Shown here in pieces: positions 25,856 to 34,069 of a stretch of 64,000 bases of DNA. The notes under the pieces were generated by a model. The model was not told where the DNA came from. It did not search any database and saw only the letters and a list, made by a program, of their open reading frames with translations. Source of the DNA: Halorhabdus rudnickae (GTDB lineage Archaea; Halobacteriota; Halobacteria; Halobacteriales; Haloarculaceae). The position numbers and the translations under genes are program-made. The stretch is from contig NZ_CAAHFB010000002.1 of NCBI RefSeq assembly GCF_900880625.1, positions 1 through 64,000 on the forward strand, given 5' to 3'. Each line of letters begins with the position of its first letter. The first letter of the stretch is position 1.

Positions 25856-26894
25856 TGCTCGCCTCCTCGTAGAAACTGTGGTCGAACACATCGGACTCCG
25901 ATAGATCGGTATCAACCGACCCGATTTCTTGGTGGAAGTCGTTGTAGACGAGCGACTTATCCACGATTCGTCGCGGATTGGAGATGAAGTTCGACGCCGG
26001 TGAGTTGATCGCTCGCGTTGCAACCGCTGGCGTGAGAATGTCGGATCCGATTACCTCGCTGGCCATTTCCGCGGCCCGGGTCCGGTTCTCGTGGATGAAG
26101 CCCGTCGCACGGATGTGAATGTCGACCAGTTCCTGGACAAGGTCCGGGTTGTCGTCGACTAGCGACTGGGAGGGTTGGAGGACTGCACCCGGCTGTCCTG
26201 GCATAATCTCGCCAGCGTATTTGAACGGCTCCATGTCAGTGTCCGGATTCTCCTCCAGTATCGTCGGGACCGGTTCGATAGCGCTCCCGGCATCAGCATT
26301 ACCGGTCGATAGGGTCGACTGGAGCGCGCTCGGACTCTGTCCGACTATATTGATGACGTCCAAGTCGAGCCCGAGTACCTCCGTGATCCAGTATCGCAGG
26401 AACACGTCCGGCGTGGACCCGGCCGGGAGCGTTGCGAATCGGGGTTTCCGTCCTTTGTCAGACCGGAACTGCTCGAAAGCGTCTGCGCCGTACTCAACCC
26501 AGTACGAGCGGAATTCGGAACTCCCGACCATCACGTTCGGTTCGAGCACGTTTGCCGCCACGACCTTCGACGAAACACCGTTGGCGATAGCGACGAGACC
26601 AGGACTGATACCGACATACGCGAGGTCGATGTTTCCGGAGGCGTACGCTTGCACGAGTGGAGGGCCGCCACCGAAGGTTTGTACTTCGATATTTGGACCG
26701 AGCTCGTCGTACCATCCCTGCTGGTCGATAACGAAGTACTGCATCATTGGAAAGACGTTGAGCGTCCCGAGCGTCAGTGAGTCGGGGTTCGATCCTCCGA
26801 ATCCGAGACAGCCAGCCAGTCCGGTTGTTGCGCCAGCCGCGAGGCCGCCTGCGGCACGCAACGCGTCCCGACGAGAAATCCCACGCTGTGTCAT
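25845..26894 (-). CDS. ABC transporter substrate-binding lipoprotein (NMT1/SsuA-like)
   Basis: 349 residues. A Tat signal (RRDALRAAGGLAAGATTGLAGC) ends in a lipobox Cys, so the protein is anchored outside the cell. The body has the two-lobed periplasmic-binding pattern of NMT1/SsuA proteins (YASGNIDLAYVGISPGLVAIANG; STGNADAGSAIEP). Family members bind nitrate, sulfonates, taurine, thiamine precursors or aromatic acids. Two TauE/SafE genes in the window make a sulfonate ligand possible but unproven. First gene of its operon. Confidence 0.88.
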   Translation of the reverse strand: MTQRGISRRDALRAAGGLAAGATTGLAGCLGFGGSNPDSLTLGTLNVFPMMQYFVIDQQGWYDELGPNIEVQTFGGGPPLVQAYASGNIDLAYVGISPGLVAIANGVSSKVVAANVLEPNVMVGSSEFRSYWVEYGADAFEQFRSDKGRKPRFATLPAGSTPDVFLRYWITEVLGLDLDVINIVGQSPSALQSTLSTGNADAGSAIEPVPTILEENPDTDMEPFKYAGEIMPGQPGAVLQPSQSLVDDNPDLVQELVDIHIRATGFIHENRTRAAEMASEVIGSDILTPAVATRAINSPASNFISNPRRIVDKSLVYNDFHQEIGSVDTDLSESDVFDHSFYEEASSGG

Positions 26895-27139
26895 GTAATC
26901 TCTACGTTACCAATCGGTGTTAAGGGTTGCAGCGGTCAACAGATTTACCGGTGACTATGACGCTCGGAGTGTGGTGGGTAGACTGGTCGTTGGACTTTCA
27001 AACCTATTGGGGAGTTCTCCCCCGTCGTTCGATCCGATCCGGTTCCGGGATGTATCGGTGTCGAACCTCCGGTCTCGCGGCGTAGAACTCCCTGTACTCG
27101 AATCCGGCAGTTGGCGCCAGGACTCTGAGAGAGCGGTGC

Positions 27140-28663
27140 CTACTCGACGCAACAGCTCATCGTCGACGTGTCCCGCCGGAACGCCTGACAGGCCTGCTTG
27201 AACGCCTCGGAGAACGTCGGGAACGGATGAACTGTATCGATGATGTCGTCGACGGTGAGGCCGAACTTCACGGCCAGCGTCGCTTCCATGATCATGTCGG
27301 CGGCGCGGGGGCCGACCATGTGGACACCAACGATCTCGTCGGTCTCGTGGTGTTTGACCACCTGGACGAGGCCGTCCGTGTTCTTGACGGCTTTCGCCCG
27401 TGGCACGTCTTCCATCTGGACGGTCCGGCACAAACAGGTGCCGTGCTCGTCCATATACTCCAGTTCGGTCGTCCCGACCGCAGCGACTTCCGGGCTGGTG
27501 AACACAACTGCTGGGACCGCGTCATAGTCGATACTGGCTTCCTCTTCACCGAACGCATTCTTCACAGCGTGATTGCCCTCCTTGGCAGCTACCGTTTCGA
27601 GTTCCGGATCGCCAATCACGTCGCCGGCCGCGTAGATGTCTGGATTGGTCGTCTGGAAGTGCTCGTCGACCTGGATAGTGCCGTCGTCGTTCGTTTCGAC
27701 TCCCACGCTTTCCAGCCCGATTTCCTCGCTGTTCGGCTGGACGCCGGTCGCGACGAAGAGTGCGTCCCCGGTGACGGTCTGCTCGCCACCGTCGACGGCT
27801 GTGTCGACCGCGACGCCTGTCTGTATTGCCTCGGTTTTGCCCTCGGTTGCTGGTGTGCGAATTCGTTGGAAGTCGTTCCCGGTAATAACCTCGATGCCCT
27901 CCTCCTGGAAGGCACGCTGGATCTCGCGGCTGAGTTGCCCTTCCATCCCCGAGAGTACGCGGTCTGAACGCTGAAGGATGGTTACGGTGACGCCGACACG
28001 GTGGAGGATCTGTCCCCATTCGAGTGCGATGTAACCACCGCCGATAATCACGATGCTCTCGGGGAGGTCGCTCTCTTGGAGGATACTCTCGCTCGTGTAG
28101 TAGTCGATGTCGTCGAGACCGTCGATAGGCGGCGCCCACGGTGAACTTCCAGTTGCGACGAGTGCCTTCTCCCCGGTGATGCGTACTCCTTCGTCAGCGC
28201 CGTCGACGACCTCGATGGTCGTGTCGTCACCGGACTGTGTCCGGTTGTCGTCGGCCTCCTGCCGACTGCCCAAGGAGCGCTGCTCCTCGCTGTCTACCAG
28301 TTCGCCGTAGCCCTCGTAGATGTCGGTCTCGAAGTGTTCGGCGACGTCGACGTAGTTCTCCTGCCGGAATCCCTCGACCAGTTCGTCGGTGCCGTCCAGT
28401 GCGGCTGCCCAGTCGACGGTCGGTTCGCCATCACTGTACTGGACCGCCTCGAACGGATTCTCCTGCGGTGTGGCTGCCTGGTCCCCCAACGCGAGCAGAT
28501 GCTTGCTGGGCACACAGCCCACGTTCACGCAGGTCCCGCCAATCGGTAGGCCCGTGTTCACCATCGCCGTCGAGAGATCTCGACGGCTTGCTTCTGTGAT
28601 TGCGGCGAACGCAGCAGCCCCGCCGCCGAGAATCACGAGATCATAGTCAAACGTGCTGGTCAT
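27140..28663 (-). CDS. merA: Mercury(II) reductase
   Basis: About 507 residues. FAD motif LVILGGGAAAFAAITEA, redox pair GGTCVNVGCVPSK, NAD(P) motif VIIGGGYIALEWG, and the C-terminal substrate-binding Cys pair SCCVE that marks mercuric reductases. It reduces Hg(II) to volatile Hg(0) in the cytoplasm with NADPH. There is no N-terminal NmerA domain. A hydrophilic insertion (about residues 135 to 165) with Gln/Asp/Asn-rich sequence is unusual. The start at 28663 follows the family. It is divergent from an HxlR-type regulator with 78 bases between them. Confidence 0.9.
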   Translation of the reverse strand: MTSTFDYDLVILGGGAAAFAAITEASRRDLSTAMVNTGLPIGGTCVNVGCVPSKHLLALGDQAATPQENPFEAVQYSDGEPTVDWAAALDGTDELVEGFRQENYVDVAEHFETDIYEGYGELVDSEEQRSLGSRQEADDNRTQSGDDTTIEVVDGADEGVRITGEKALVATGSSPWAPPIDGLDDIDYYTSESILQESDLPESIVIIGGGYIALEWGQILHRVGVTVTILQRSDRVLSGMEGQLSREIQRAFQEEGIEVITGNDFQRIRTPATEGKTEAIQTGVAVDTAVDGGEQTVTGDALFVATGVQPNSEEIGLESVGVETNDDGTIQVDEHFQTTNPDIYAAGDVIGDPELETVAAKEGNHAVKNAFGEEEASIDYDAVPAVVFTSPEVAAVGTTELEYMDEHGTCLCRTVQMEDVPRAKAVKNTDGLVQVVKHHETDEIVGVHMVGPRAADMIMEATLAVKFGLTVDDIIDTVHPFPTFSEAFKQACQAFRRDTSTMSCCVE

Positions 28664-28697
28664 TCGTATCAATACTTTATGACGGGAAGTTCTTATA

Positions 28698-28712
28698 CTT
28701 CGGAGTCCAAAG
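28698..28712. promoter_or_regulatory. Candidate operator between merA and its divergent regulator
   Basis: CTTCGGAGTCCAAAG is a 15-base palindrome with one mismatched pair, in the middle of the 78-base divergent promoter region. TATA-like runs flank it on both sides (CTTATACT before it; a reverse-strand TATA-like run nearer merA). A dimeric winged-helix protein bound here could control both genes. Confidence 0.45.
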
Positions 28713-28741
28713 CTATTGAGTAAGTTCGAGGTCGTAAAGTT

Positions 28742-29086
28742 ATGGCAGATACCACCTCAGACGCGCCCGTCTGCAATGTCGACGGAACCTGTTACTGTCC
28801 GCTTACAGGCGTTATTGATTTGCTGAGTCGGAAATACGCGATGCAACTTGTCAGCATTATCGGAGCGCACGACTCGCTTCGATTCGCGGAAATTGAGGCG
28901 CACCTTCCGACCGCGAGCACCTCGACCATCTCGAAACGGCTCGATGAATTCGAGGAAGCAAGTCTGATCTCTCGAACCCAGTATAACGAGATCCCGCCCC
29001 GAGTCGAGTACTCGCTGACCGATGATGGAGGTGAGGTGCGAACCCGGCTCGAACCATTGTTGGAGTGGGCTTCAGCGGCCGAGTGA
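28742..29086 (+). CDS. HxlR-family winged-helix regulator, probable mercury-responsive
   Basis: 114 residues with the HxlR core (IDLLSRKYAMQLVSIIGAHDSLRFAEIEAHLPTASTSTISKRLDEFEEASLI). The N-terminus carries three Cys (CNVDGTCYC, residues about 11 to 19), a likely metal or redox sensor and unlike the HxlR gene at 36798. Divergent from merA, so it probably controls mercury resistance in place of a MerR or ArsR protein. A decayed second copy is at 42225-42495. Confidence 0.8.
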   Translation: MADTTSDAPVCNVDGTCYCPLTGVIDLLSRKYAMQLVSIIGAHDSLRFAEIEAHLPTASTSTISKRLDEFEEASLISRTQYNEIPPRVEYSLTDDGGEVRTRLEPLLEWASAAE

Positions 29087-29166
29087 CTCTTGAAGAGTGG
29101 CCGGTTGTGTAACGTATCCGCACGTTCGATAGACAATTAAATTGATTCCGCTCCCAACTGATATTC

Positions 29167-29448
29167 ATGCCTGAACAGCCATCTCTGTCGACTCAGGAAA
29201 CGTCTGCTGACCTTGAGAATCTCTCGCCGAGCGCCAAACTCGTCGCGAAAACACTCGAGTACGAGGGAGACAGTACCCAGTCGAAACTCGCTGAGTCGAC
29301 GCTGCTCCCGCAACGTACCGTCCGCTATGCTCTCTCCCAGCTCGAGGAGAACGATATCGTCACCTCCCGTATCTCGTTCGTGGACGCTAGACAACAGGTC
29401 TATTCACTGGAACTGGGTGACGGCGAACGTATTGGTACCGAGGCCTAA
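29167..29448 (+). CDS. Small MarR/TrmB-like winged-helix protein
   Basis: 93 residues: LSPSAKLVAKTLEYEGDSTQSKLAESTLLPQRTVRYALSQLEENDIVTSRISFVDARQQVYSLE fits a single winged helix with the DNA-reading helix at PQRTVRYALSQL. Small haloarchaeal regulators of this kind are common. It follows the HxlR gene on the same strand by 80 bases. The target is unknown. Confidence 0.7.
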   Translation: MPEQPSLSTQETSADLENLSPSAKLVAKTLEYEGDSTQSKLAESTLLPQRTVRYALSQLEENDIVTSRISFVDARQQVYSLELGDGERIGTEA

Positions 29449-29491
29449 ATTTGTCCAAATCCACTACTGATCAGAGGCAATCCGACGACAG

Positions 29492-29656
29492 TCAAGAGAC
29501 CGAAGACGACGAGTCTGTGAGAGTGTTCGTTGGCGGTTTTTCGGAGAAGCTACCCGAGAGCGAACTGAAGCCAGTGAGCCCGTTTGTCGTCCCGGCGACC
29601 AGTATACCGAGCGTCAACAGCACGACTACCGGCCCCCTATAGATGCAATCATTCAT
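29492..29656 (-). pseudogene. Relic of a TauE/SafE gene start
   Basis: The minus strand encodes about 54 residues beginning MNDCIYRGPVVVLLTLGILVAGTTNGLTGF, which matches the first membrane segment of the family (compare VVIVVAGAVNGLAGFG in the gene at 13896), then becomes Ser/Thr-rich junk. It overlaps the end of the M20 peptidase gene by 8 bases. Everything after the first helix is gone. Confidence 0.5.
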
Positions 29657-30917
29657 CAGCAGTCGCGTGTTGCTCGTAGAGGACTGGGAGCGTGCCGTAG
29701 CTGATGGCGTTTCGAACCAAGGCCTCGGTCGTCGTGTACTCGTCAGTTCCGTGTGCTGACTGGGTGCCAAAGCCAAACTCGACTGTTGGAATCCCTTCGT
29801 GTCGAAGCACCTTGGCGTCGCCACCCCCAGTTGCGCTCCGTCGATAAACCTGCTCGTCGACGACGTGTTCGGCTGCCCGGGCACTCGCTTCGACGATCGG
29901 ACTTCCGAGGGGCTCGTAGGACCCACGAGTCCACGAGATATCGGTAATCTCGATGCCGTCCATCCCGGCCAGGCAGTTCCGTATTCCACTGAGCGCCTCC
30001 CTCGTGTCAACGCCAGCAGTGAGACGGATGTCAACTCTCGCGCATGCAGAAGCTGGTACCGTGTTGATCGCTGTTCCCCCCTCGATGATCCCGAGATTGA
30101 TCGTCGGGTACCGATAGAGGCTGCGAGTGGCCTCAGCTCCGGCCTCCGGTTTGTAGAAGTCGACGGACTCTTCGATGATCTCGTCCATCGATGAATCGAC
30201 CGAGAATTCCTGTTGTCCGAAGTCGTGTCGCAGTTGTTCAATCGCCTCAGTCAGTCGGTCGATCGCATTCTCCCCGATCATCGGCCGCGATCCGTGGGCA
30301 GCAGTTCCCGACGCTTCGAGTGTGAGCCAGATGTTCCCGCGATCGGCGACGGAGACAGAGTATCGACCGTTTCGGGCGGTGGTCTCGCCTACAACGCAGG
30401 CGTCGGGGTCGAACTCTGTCGTCTCTAATACGGTCGTCAGGCCGGCATCACCCCCTGTCTCCTCGTCGCTGACGAACGCGAACTGGAGTGTTACTGGTGG
30501 CTTTGTTTCGGTGCGAGCGTAGGCGATCGCGACCTGCAACATCGCGGCGACAGCGCCTTTCATATCCGTCGTTCCGCGTCCGTAGATGCGTTCGCCGTCT
30601 CGCTCCCCTAGTGGGTTGTATGACCAATCGCTCTCATCGAACGGAACGGTATCGACATGGCCATTAAAACACAGCGTACGATCGCCCCGACCGGGTAGCG
30701 TCGCGACGAGGTTCGGCTTTTCAGGATCCACATCGAAGCGCTCGACGGACAATGCCGGCTCCTCAAGCGTGGTTTCAAGCCACTCGACGATATTGACTGT
30801 TCGGCCCGGTGGGTTCTGTGTGTTGAAGCCGATGAGTGTCTTCGTGAATTCGAACAGCTCACTACGATTGTCTGTGAGGTACTCGGCAACGGCTGCGGGC
30901 AAATTGGACGTATCCAT
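29649..30917 (-). CDS. M20-family metallopeptidase (ArgE/DapE-like)
   Basis: About 422 residues with the di-zinc M20 pattern: FNGHVDTVPF (His and Asp), GRGTTDMKGAVAAM (bridging Asp), SDEETGG (Glu-Glu), a dimerisation domain containing AAHGSRP, and the final ligand region FGTQSAHGTDEY. Such enzymes deacylate amino acids or cleave dipeptides. The start at 30917 (MDTSNLPAAV) is used because the 96 upstream in-frame codons overlap the dihydrofolate reductase gene. It is 19 bases downstream of folA, on the same strand. Confidence 0.88.
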   Translation of the reverse strand: MDTSNLPAAVAEYLTDNRSELFEFTKTLIGFNTQNPPGRTVNIVEWLETTLEEPALSVERFDVDPEKPNLVATLPGRGDRTLCFNGHVDTVPFDESDWSYNPLGERDGERIYGRGTTDMKGAVAAMLQVAIAYARTETKPPVTLQFAFVSDEETGGDAGLTTVLETTEFDPDACVVGETTARNGRYSVSVADRGNIWLTLEASGTAAHGSRPMIGENAIDRLTEAIEQLRHDFGQQEFSVDSSMDEIIEESVDFYKPEAGAEATRSLYRYPTINLGIIEGGTAINTVPASACARVDIRLTAGVDTREALSGIRNCLAGMDGIEITDISWTRGSYEPLGSPIVEASARAAEHVVDEQVYRRSATGGGDAKVLRHEGIPTVEFGFGTQSAHGTDEYTTTEALVRNAISYGTLPVLYEQHATADE

Positions 30918-30936
30918 AGTTGCTGAGAGATGTTCA

Positions 30937-31419
30937 CTAGTTCTGTTCTCGCACCCACTCCTCGAGGGTGAAGTCGTCATATGGCGTGCGGTCGACGACG
31001 GTCCACTCGTTCGCATTCCACTCCGGGAAGTAGGTGTCACCGTCGTATTCACCGGGAATCCGGCTGAGTACCATTCGGTCGACGACGGGCTGGAACAGAT
31101 CGTAGATACCTGCCCCGCCGATAACGTACGCCCGGTCGTACCCGAGCGATTCGATAGTTGCGACCGCATCATCGATTCCCGCCGCGTAGTGTGCTGATTC
31201 GACATCGTACTCGGACGCTGACCGACTCAAGACGACCTGTGCCGTTCCGGGAAGATCCTCCCGCATCGAATCGAACGTCCGCCGGCCGAGTATCACGGGC
31301 CAGTCTGCGATCCGATTTCGGTACTGTCGTTTGTCGGCCGGAATGCTCGGCCACGGGAGCTCGCCGTCCCGGCCAATGACGCCGTTCGCAGCCACCGCAG
31401 CCACTGTAATGAGTTCCAT
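30937..31419 (-). CDS. folA: Dihydrofolate reductase
   Basis: 160 residues with the full family pattern: [31 protein letters not shown] (catalytic acid region), [11 protein letters not shown] (NADPH contact) and [11 protein letters not shown]. It reduces dihydrofolate to tetrahydrofolate. Length and motifs are normal. It is upstream of the M20 peptidase on the same strand and downstream of a glutamate-synthase relic. Confidence 0.93.
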   Translation of the reverse strand: MELITVAAVAANGVIGRDGELPWPSIPADKRQYRNRIADWPVILGRRTFDSMREDLPGTAQVVLSRSASEYDVESAHYAAGIDDAVATIESLGYDRAYVIGGAGIYDLFQPVVDRMVLSRIPGEYDGDTYFPEWNANEWTVVDRTPYDDFTLEEWVREQN

Positions 31420-31433
31420 ATTGCTGTTTGTGC

Positions 31434-31622
31434 TTACCGCTGACGGCCGACGCCGGCGTATTCGACACCAGCCAAGTCGGCGATTTCTTTCTTCCAGGTC
31501 GTCAGGTCGCGACGCTCGAACCCGGAGAGGCTATCGTGTCCACAGGCGCGTGCCATTACTTTCATCAGTTCGACTGTCGCCTCGAAGAAGTTCTGCAAGC
31601 CGTCGGCGGCCGAGTCGATCAC
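31434..31622 (-). pseudogene. Relic of an FMN-binding glutamate-synthase-like gene (C-terminal end)
   Basis: 62 codons ending [40 protein letters not shown]; the ARACGHxxL...RxDLTTW pattern is the C-terminal tail of archaeal FMN-binding GltB-like proteins. The catalytic barrel is missing. It may be read as a small open frame but is most likely a remnant. Confidence 0.5.
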
Positions 31623-31752
31623 GAGCCGGGTCCTCGGTCATGTTTCCAGTGCGAGTGCAGATGTCCGCAGCATATATAGTATGCACTCCAGTTTGCAATA
31701 CTCCCGAACATCCACGTGAGTCTTTATTGACTGTCGTTTGAAAACCAGCGTG

Positions 31753-33018
31753 ATGGATACGGAGTCACTAACAACCCCGCAGAACACAGTGCCAGAGCCG
31801 GAGCAGGAAGGGAACACGCTGAGTCGCTATCGTGTCCTCCTCGTTCTTGCTGTGGCCGAACTGTTGGCGATGACGCTGTGGTTCAGTGCCTCGGCGGTCG
31901 GGCCAGAACTCGCGACAGCATGGAATCTTTCGAGCGCCGAGACAGCATGGTTGACGAACGCCGTACAACTGGGATTCGTCGTCGGCGCCGTCCTGTCCGC
32001 CACACTTACCCTCGCAGATACGATTCCGCCTCGGTACCTCTTTGCTGTCTCGGCTGGCATCGGTGCAGGAGCAACGACACTGATTGCTCTCACCGTGTCC
32101 TCGTTCCTGCCGGCCGTTCTGTTGCGCTTTCTCACCGGTGTCGCACTGGCCGGTGTGTACCCAACCGGGATGAAGATCATGGCTGGCTGGTTTCGGGAGG
32201 GACGCGGTTTCGCTATCGGCGCGCTTGTCGGTGCACTCACGATCGGCTCGGCCATGCCGCATCTGCTTCGGGCGATCGGTGGCGTCGGCCGTCCTCGTCT
32301 CGTCTTACTGGGTGCGGCTGGCCTTGCGGCTGTCAGTGGTGTGACCGTTCTCTTTGTGCGTCCAGGGCCCTATCAATCTCCGGCAGCACCGTTCGACCCT
32401 GGTGCCGTTCGCCGGATGCTTGGTGACCGCGGGACGATGCTCGCAAACCTCGGATACTTCGGTCACATGTGGGAATTATACGCTGTCTGGGCGTGGATTC
32501 CGGTGTATCTGACGGGGAGTTTCGCGGCCCGTGGCGACCCGGCACCGACACTCGCTGCCCTGCTCGCGTTCGCAACCATCGCGGTGGGAGGTATCGGCGC
32601 GCTCGTCGCCGGTGTGTTCGCCGACCGGATCGGACGGACCACTGTCACGAGCGGTAGTATGATCATCAGCGGTGCTGCCTGCCTCGGTGCCGGCTTCGTG
32701 TTTGGTGGGTCCCTCCTCATTCTCGTCCCGTTCCTGTTGATCTGGGGTTTCGCCATCGTCGCCGACTCCGCACAGTTCTCGGCGGCCGTTTCCGAACTTG
32801 CCGAGGACAGTTACGTCGGTTCAGCCCTGACACTGCAGACTGCCATCGGTTTTCTCCTCACTGTTGGGTCGATCCAAGTCACCCCGATCATTGCCAGTGC
32901 CGTCGGCTGGCAGTGGGCGTTCGCGCCACTGGTCATCGGCCCGTTTGTTGGGACTGTCGCAATGTTGTGGCTTCGACGGCTTCCCGAGGCAAATGCACTG
33001 GCTGGCGGTAAGAGATAA
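31753..33018 (+). CDS. Major facilitator superfamily transporter
   Basis: About 421 residues with twelve membrane segments, MFS motif-like loops (FADRIGRTTVTSGS after helix 8) and an N-terminal cytoplasmic tail of some 25 polar residues. The LWFSASAVGPELATAWNLSSAETAWLTNAVQLGF start is typical of the CynX/nitrate-like MFS group. The substrate is unknown. An AT-rich TATA-like stretch lies about 80 bases upstream. Confidence 0.88.
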   Translation: MDTESLTTPQNTVPEPEQEGNTLSRYRVLLVLAVAELLAMTLWFSASAVGPELATAWNLSSAETAWLTNAVQLGFVVGAVLSATLTLADTIPPRYLFAVSAGIGAGATTLIALTVSSFLPAVLLRFLTGVALAGVYPTGMKIMAGWFREGRGFAIGALVGALTIGSAMPHLLRAIGGVGRPRLVLLGAAGLAAVSGVTVLFVRPGPYQSPAAPFDPGAVRRMLGDRGTMLANLGYFGHMWELYAVWAWIPVYLTGSFAARGDPAPTLAALLAFATIAVGGIGALVAGVFADRIGRTTVTSGSMIISGAACLGAGFVFGGSLLILVPFLLIWGFAIVADSAQFSAAVSELAEDSYVGSALTLQTAIGFLLTVGSIQVTPIIASAVGWQWAFAPLVIGPFVGTVAMLWLRRLPEANALAGGKR

Positions 33019-33027
33019 CCCCATCCG

Positions 33028-33050
33028 CTATCACGCTGAGGGGGTGATAG
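33028..33050 (+). terminator. Hairpin after the MFS gene
   Basis: CTATCAC, nine-base loop, GTGATAG, located ten bases past the MFS stop. It is not followed by a long T run, so its role as terminator is uncertain. Confidence 0.35.
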
Positions 33051-33175
33051 AGCAACCAGCGCATACCCCTGTCTTCCCGTGAGTGAGAAGTGTTCCGACA
33101 GCCGCCGGGGAAAGAACGAAGCTGCGAGCGTAGACGATTCGCCGGTAGCGAAAGAATACGACTCCTCACCGTCCG

Positions 33176-33394
33176 ATGCGTATTTTCCTAGGACGGGTTC
33201 AGCCTCTTGTCGGTATCCCTGGGCTTGAGGATCCTGGAATATCGTTCGCTTTCACCGACAATGGCATTGTCGCCGATGGAACGATCTGGGATCGCGCAAC
33301 CGGTCACGCGGCGGATGGTCGCCATCTCGAGCTACTGCCGAGCCGGCGGCTGTTCGCGTTCGCCTGGCAAATGTTTCCGCCCCGAGTCGTTCTA
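33176..33394 (+). pseudogene. Relic of a DUF3179 gene 3' end, frameshifted
   Basis: The frame reads DPGISFAFTDNGIVADGTIWD and then RATGHAADGRHLELLPSRRLFAFAWQ, matching the last 60 residues of the intact DUF3179 gene at 15295. The final residues FRPESFY are in another frame, showing a frameshift, and no stop follows. The rest of the gene is absent. The relic ends where a 22-base inverted repeat begins. Confidence 0.75.
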
Positions 33395-33412
33395 CAGGCG
33401 GAGCAGGCCGAG
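33391..33412 (+). repeat. 22-base inverted repeat, left copy
   Basis: An exact reverse complement of 36594-36615. Together they bracket 3.2 kb holding the MerT-like membrane protein, the DUF3179 lipoprotein, the broken glutaredoxin and the DUF547 gene. Confidence 0.7.
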
Positions 33413-33463
33413 GCAGTTCACCGACTCGATTGATGCCCACGCCCCTACTGGCTGATAGCGTGC

Positions 33464-34069
33464 TCACAGAAGGGTCGGATCGACCCGCCGACCGACTAAC
33501 AGGAGGGCCCCGAGAAGCATCGCCACCGCCACGGGAATCAGGAATTGGAATCCCGTGATAATCGTTGCGCTGGCCTGAACGCCGATCACGAGCAGAATTG
33601 TCGGTCCGCAACAGGCTGCGCCGGACAATAGCGCCGGGATACCGGCGACGATCCCGACCGACGACTCCAGCCCACAGGCGCGTGGTTGCACTAGACCGAG
33701 ATACGTGAGTGCGGCGTTCGCGCCGACGAGGCTCGACAGTACGAGCGCGACCAGCAGATTGAGCGGTGAAAACAGGTATGTCAGTGGCCCGAGTGAGATG
33801 ACAGCGATCGAACCGTACCGAAAGAACCCGAGGCTGGCGAACGCACGTGAGAGGTCGTCAACCGTTCGAATCGCGAACGGGCCCGTTCCGCTGCCAACGA
33901 ACGAGAGGTCGCCTACTGTGAAGAGATACAGAACGAGATAACCCACCACGGCCACAAGAAACACGCCTCGCGAATCCCAGCGCTCTGTAACAACTCTGAG
34001 GGCGGCGCCTGTCCGACCGAGTGTCCCTGCGTCGTTACTGGTCGTGTCGGAATGGGTGGTTTCAGACAT
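33464..34069 (-). CDS. Membrane protein with CC motif (MerT-like signature)
   Basis: About 201 residues with five or six membrane segments. The segment GIPALLSGAACCGPTILLVIGVQ carries a Cys pair followed by Gly-Pro inside a helix, resembling the Hg-binding CC of MerT-type transporters, but the overall size and helix count differ from MerT (about 116 residues, three helices). The start at 34069 (MSETTHSD) overlaps the end of the upstream DUF3179 lipoprotein gene by 8 bases, so they are one unit. Function unproven. Confidence 0.65.
   Translation of the reverse strand: MSETTHSDTTSNDAGTLGRTGAALRVVTERWDSRGVFLVAVVGYLVLYLFTVGDLSFVGSGTGPFAIRTVDDLSRAFASLGFFRYGSIAVISLGPLTYLFSPLNLLVALVLSSLVGANAALTYLGLVQPRACGLESSVGIVAGIPALLSGAACCGPTILLVIGVQASATIITGFQFLIPVAVAMLLGALLLVGRRVDPTLL

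Noticed and set aside
27140-28663. Dihydrolipoyl dehydrogenase as the identity of this gene
   Set aside because: The C-terminal SCCVE pair and the divergent Cys-bearing regulator fit mercuric reductase better; the first gene in the window lacks this pair.
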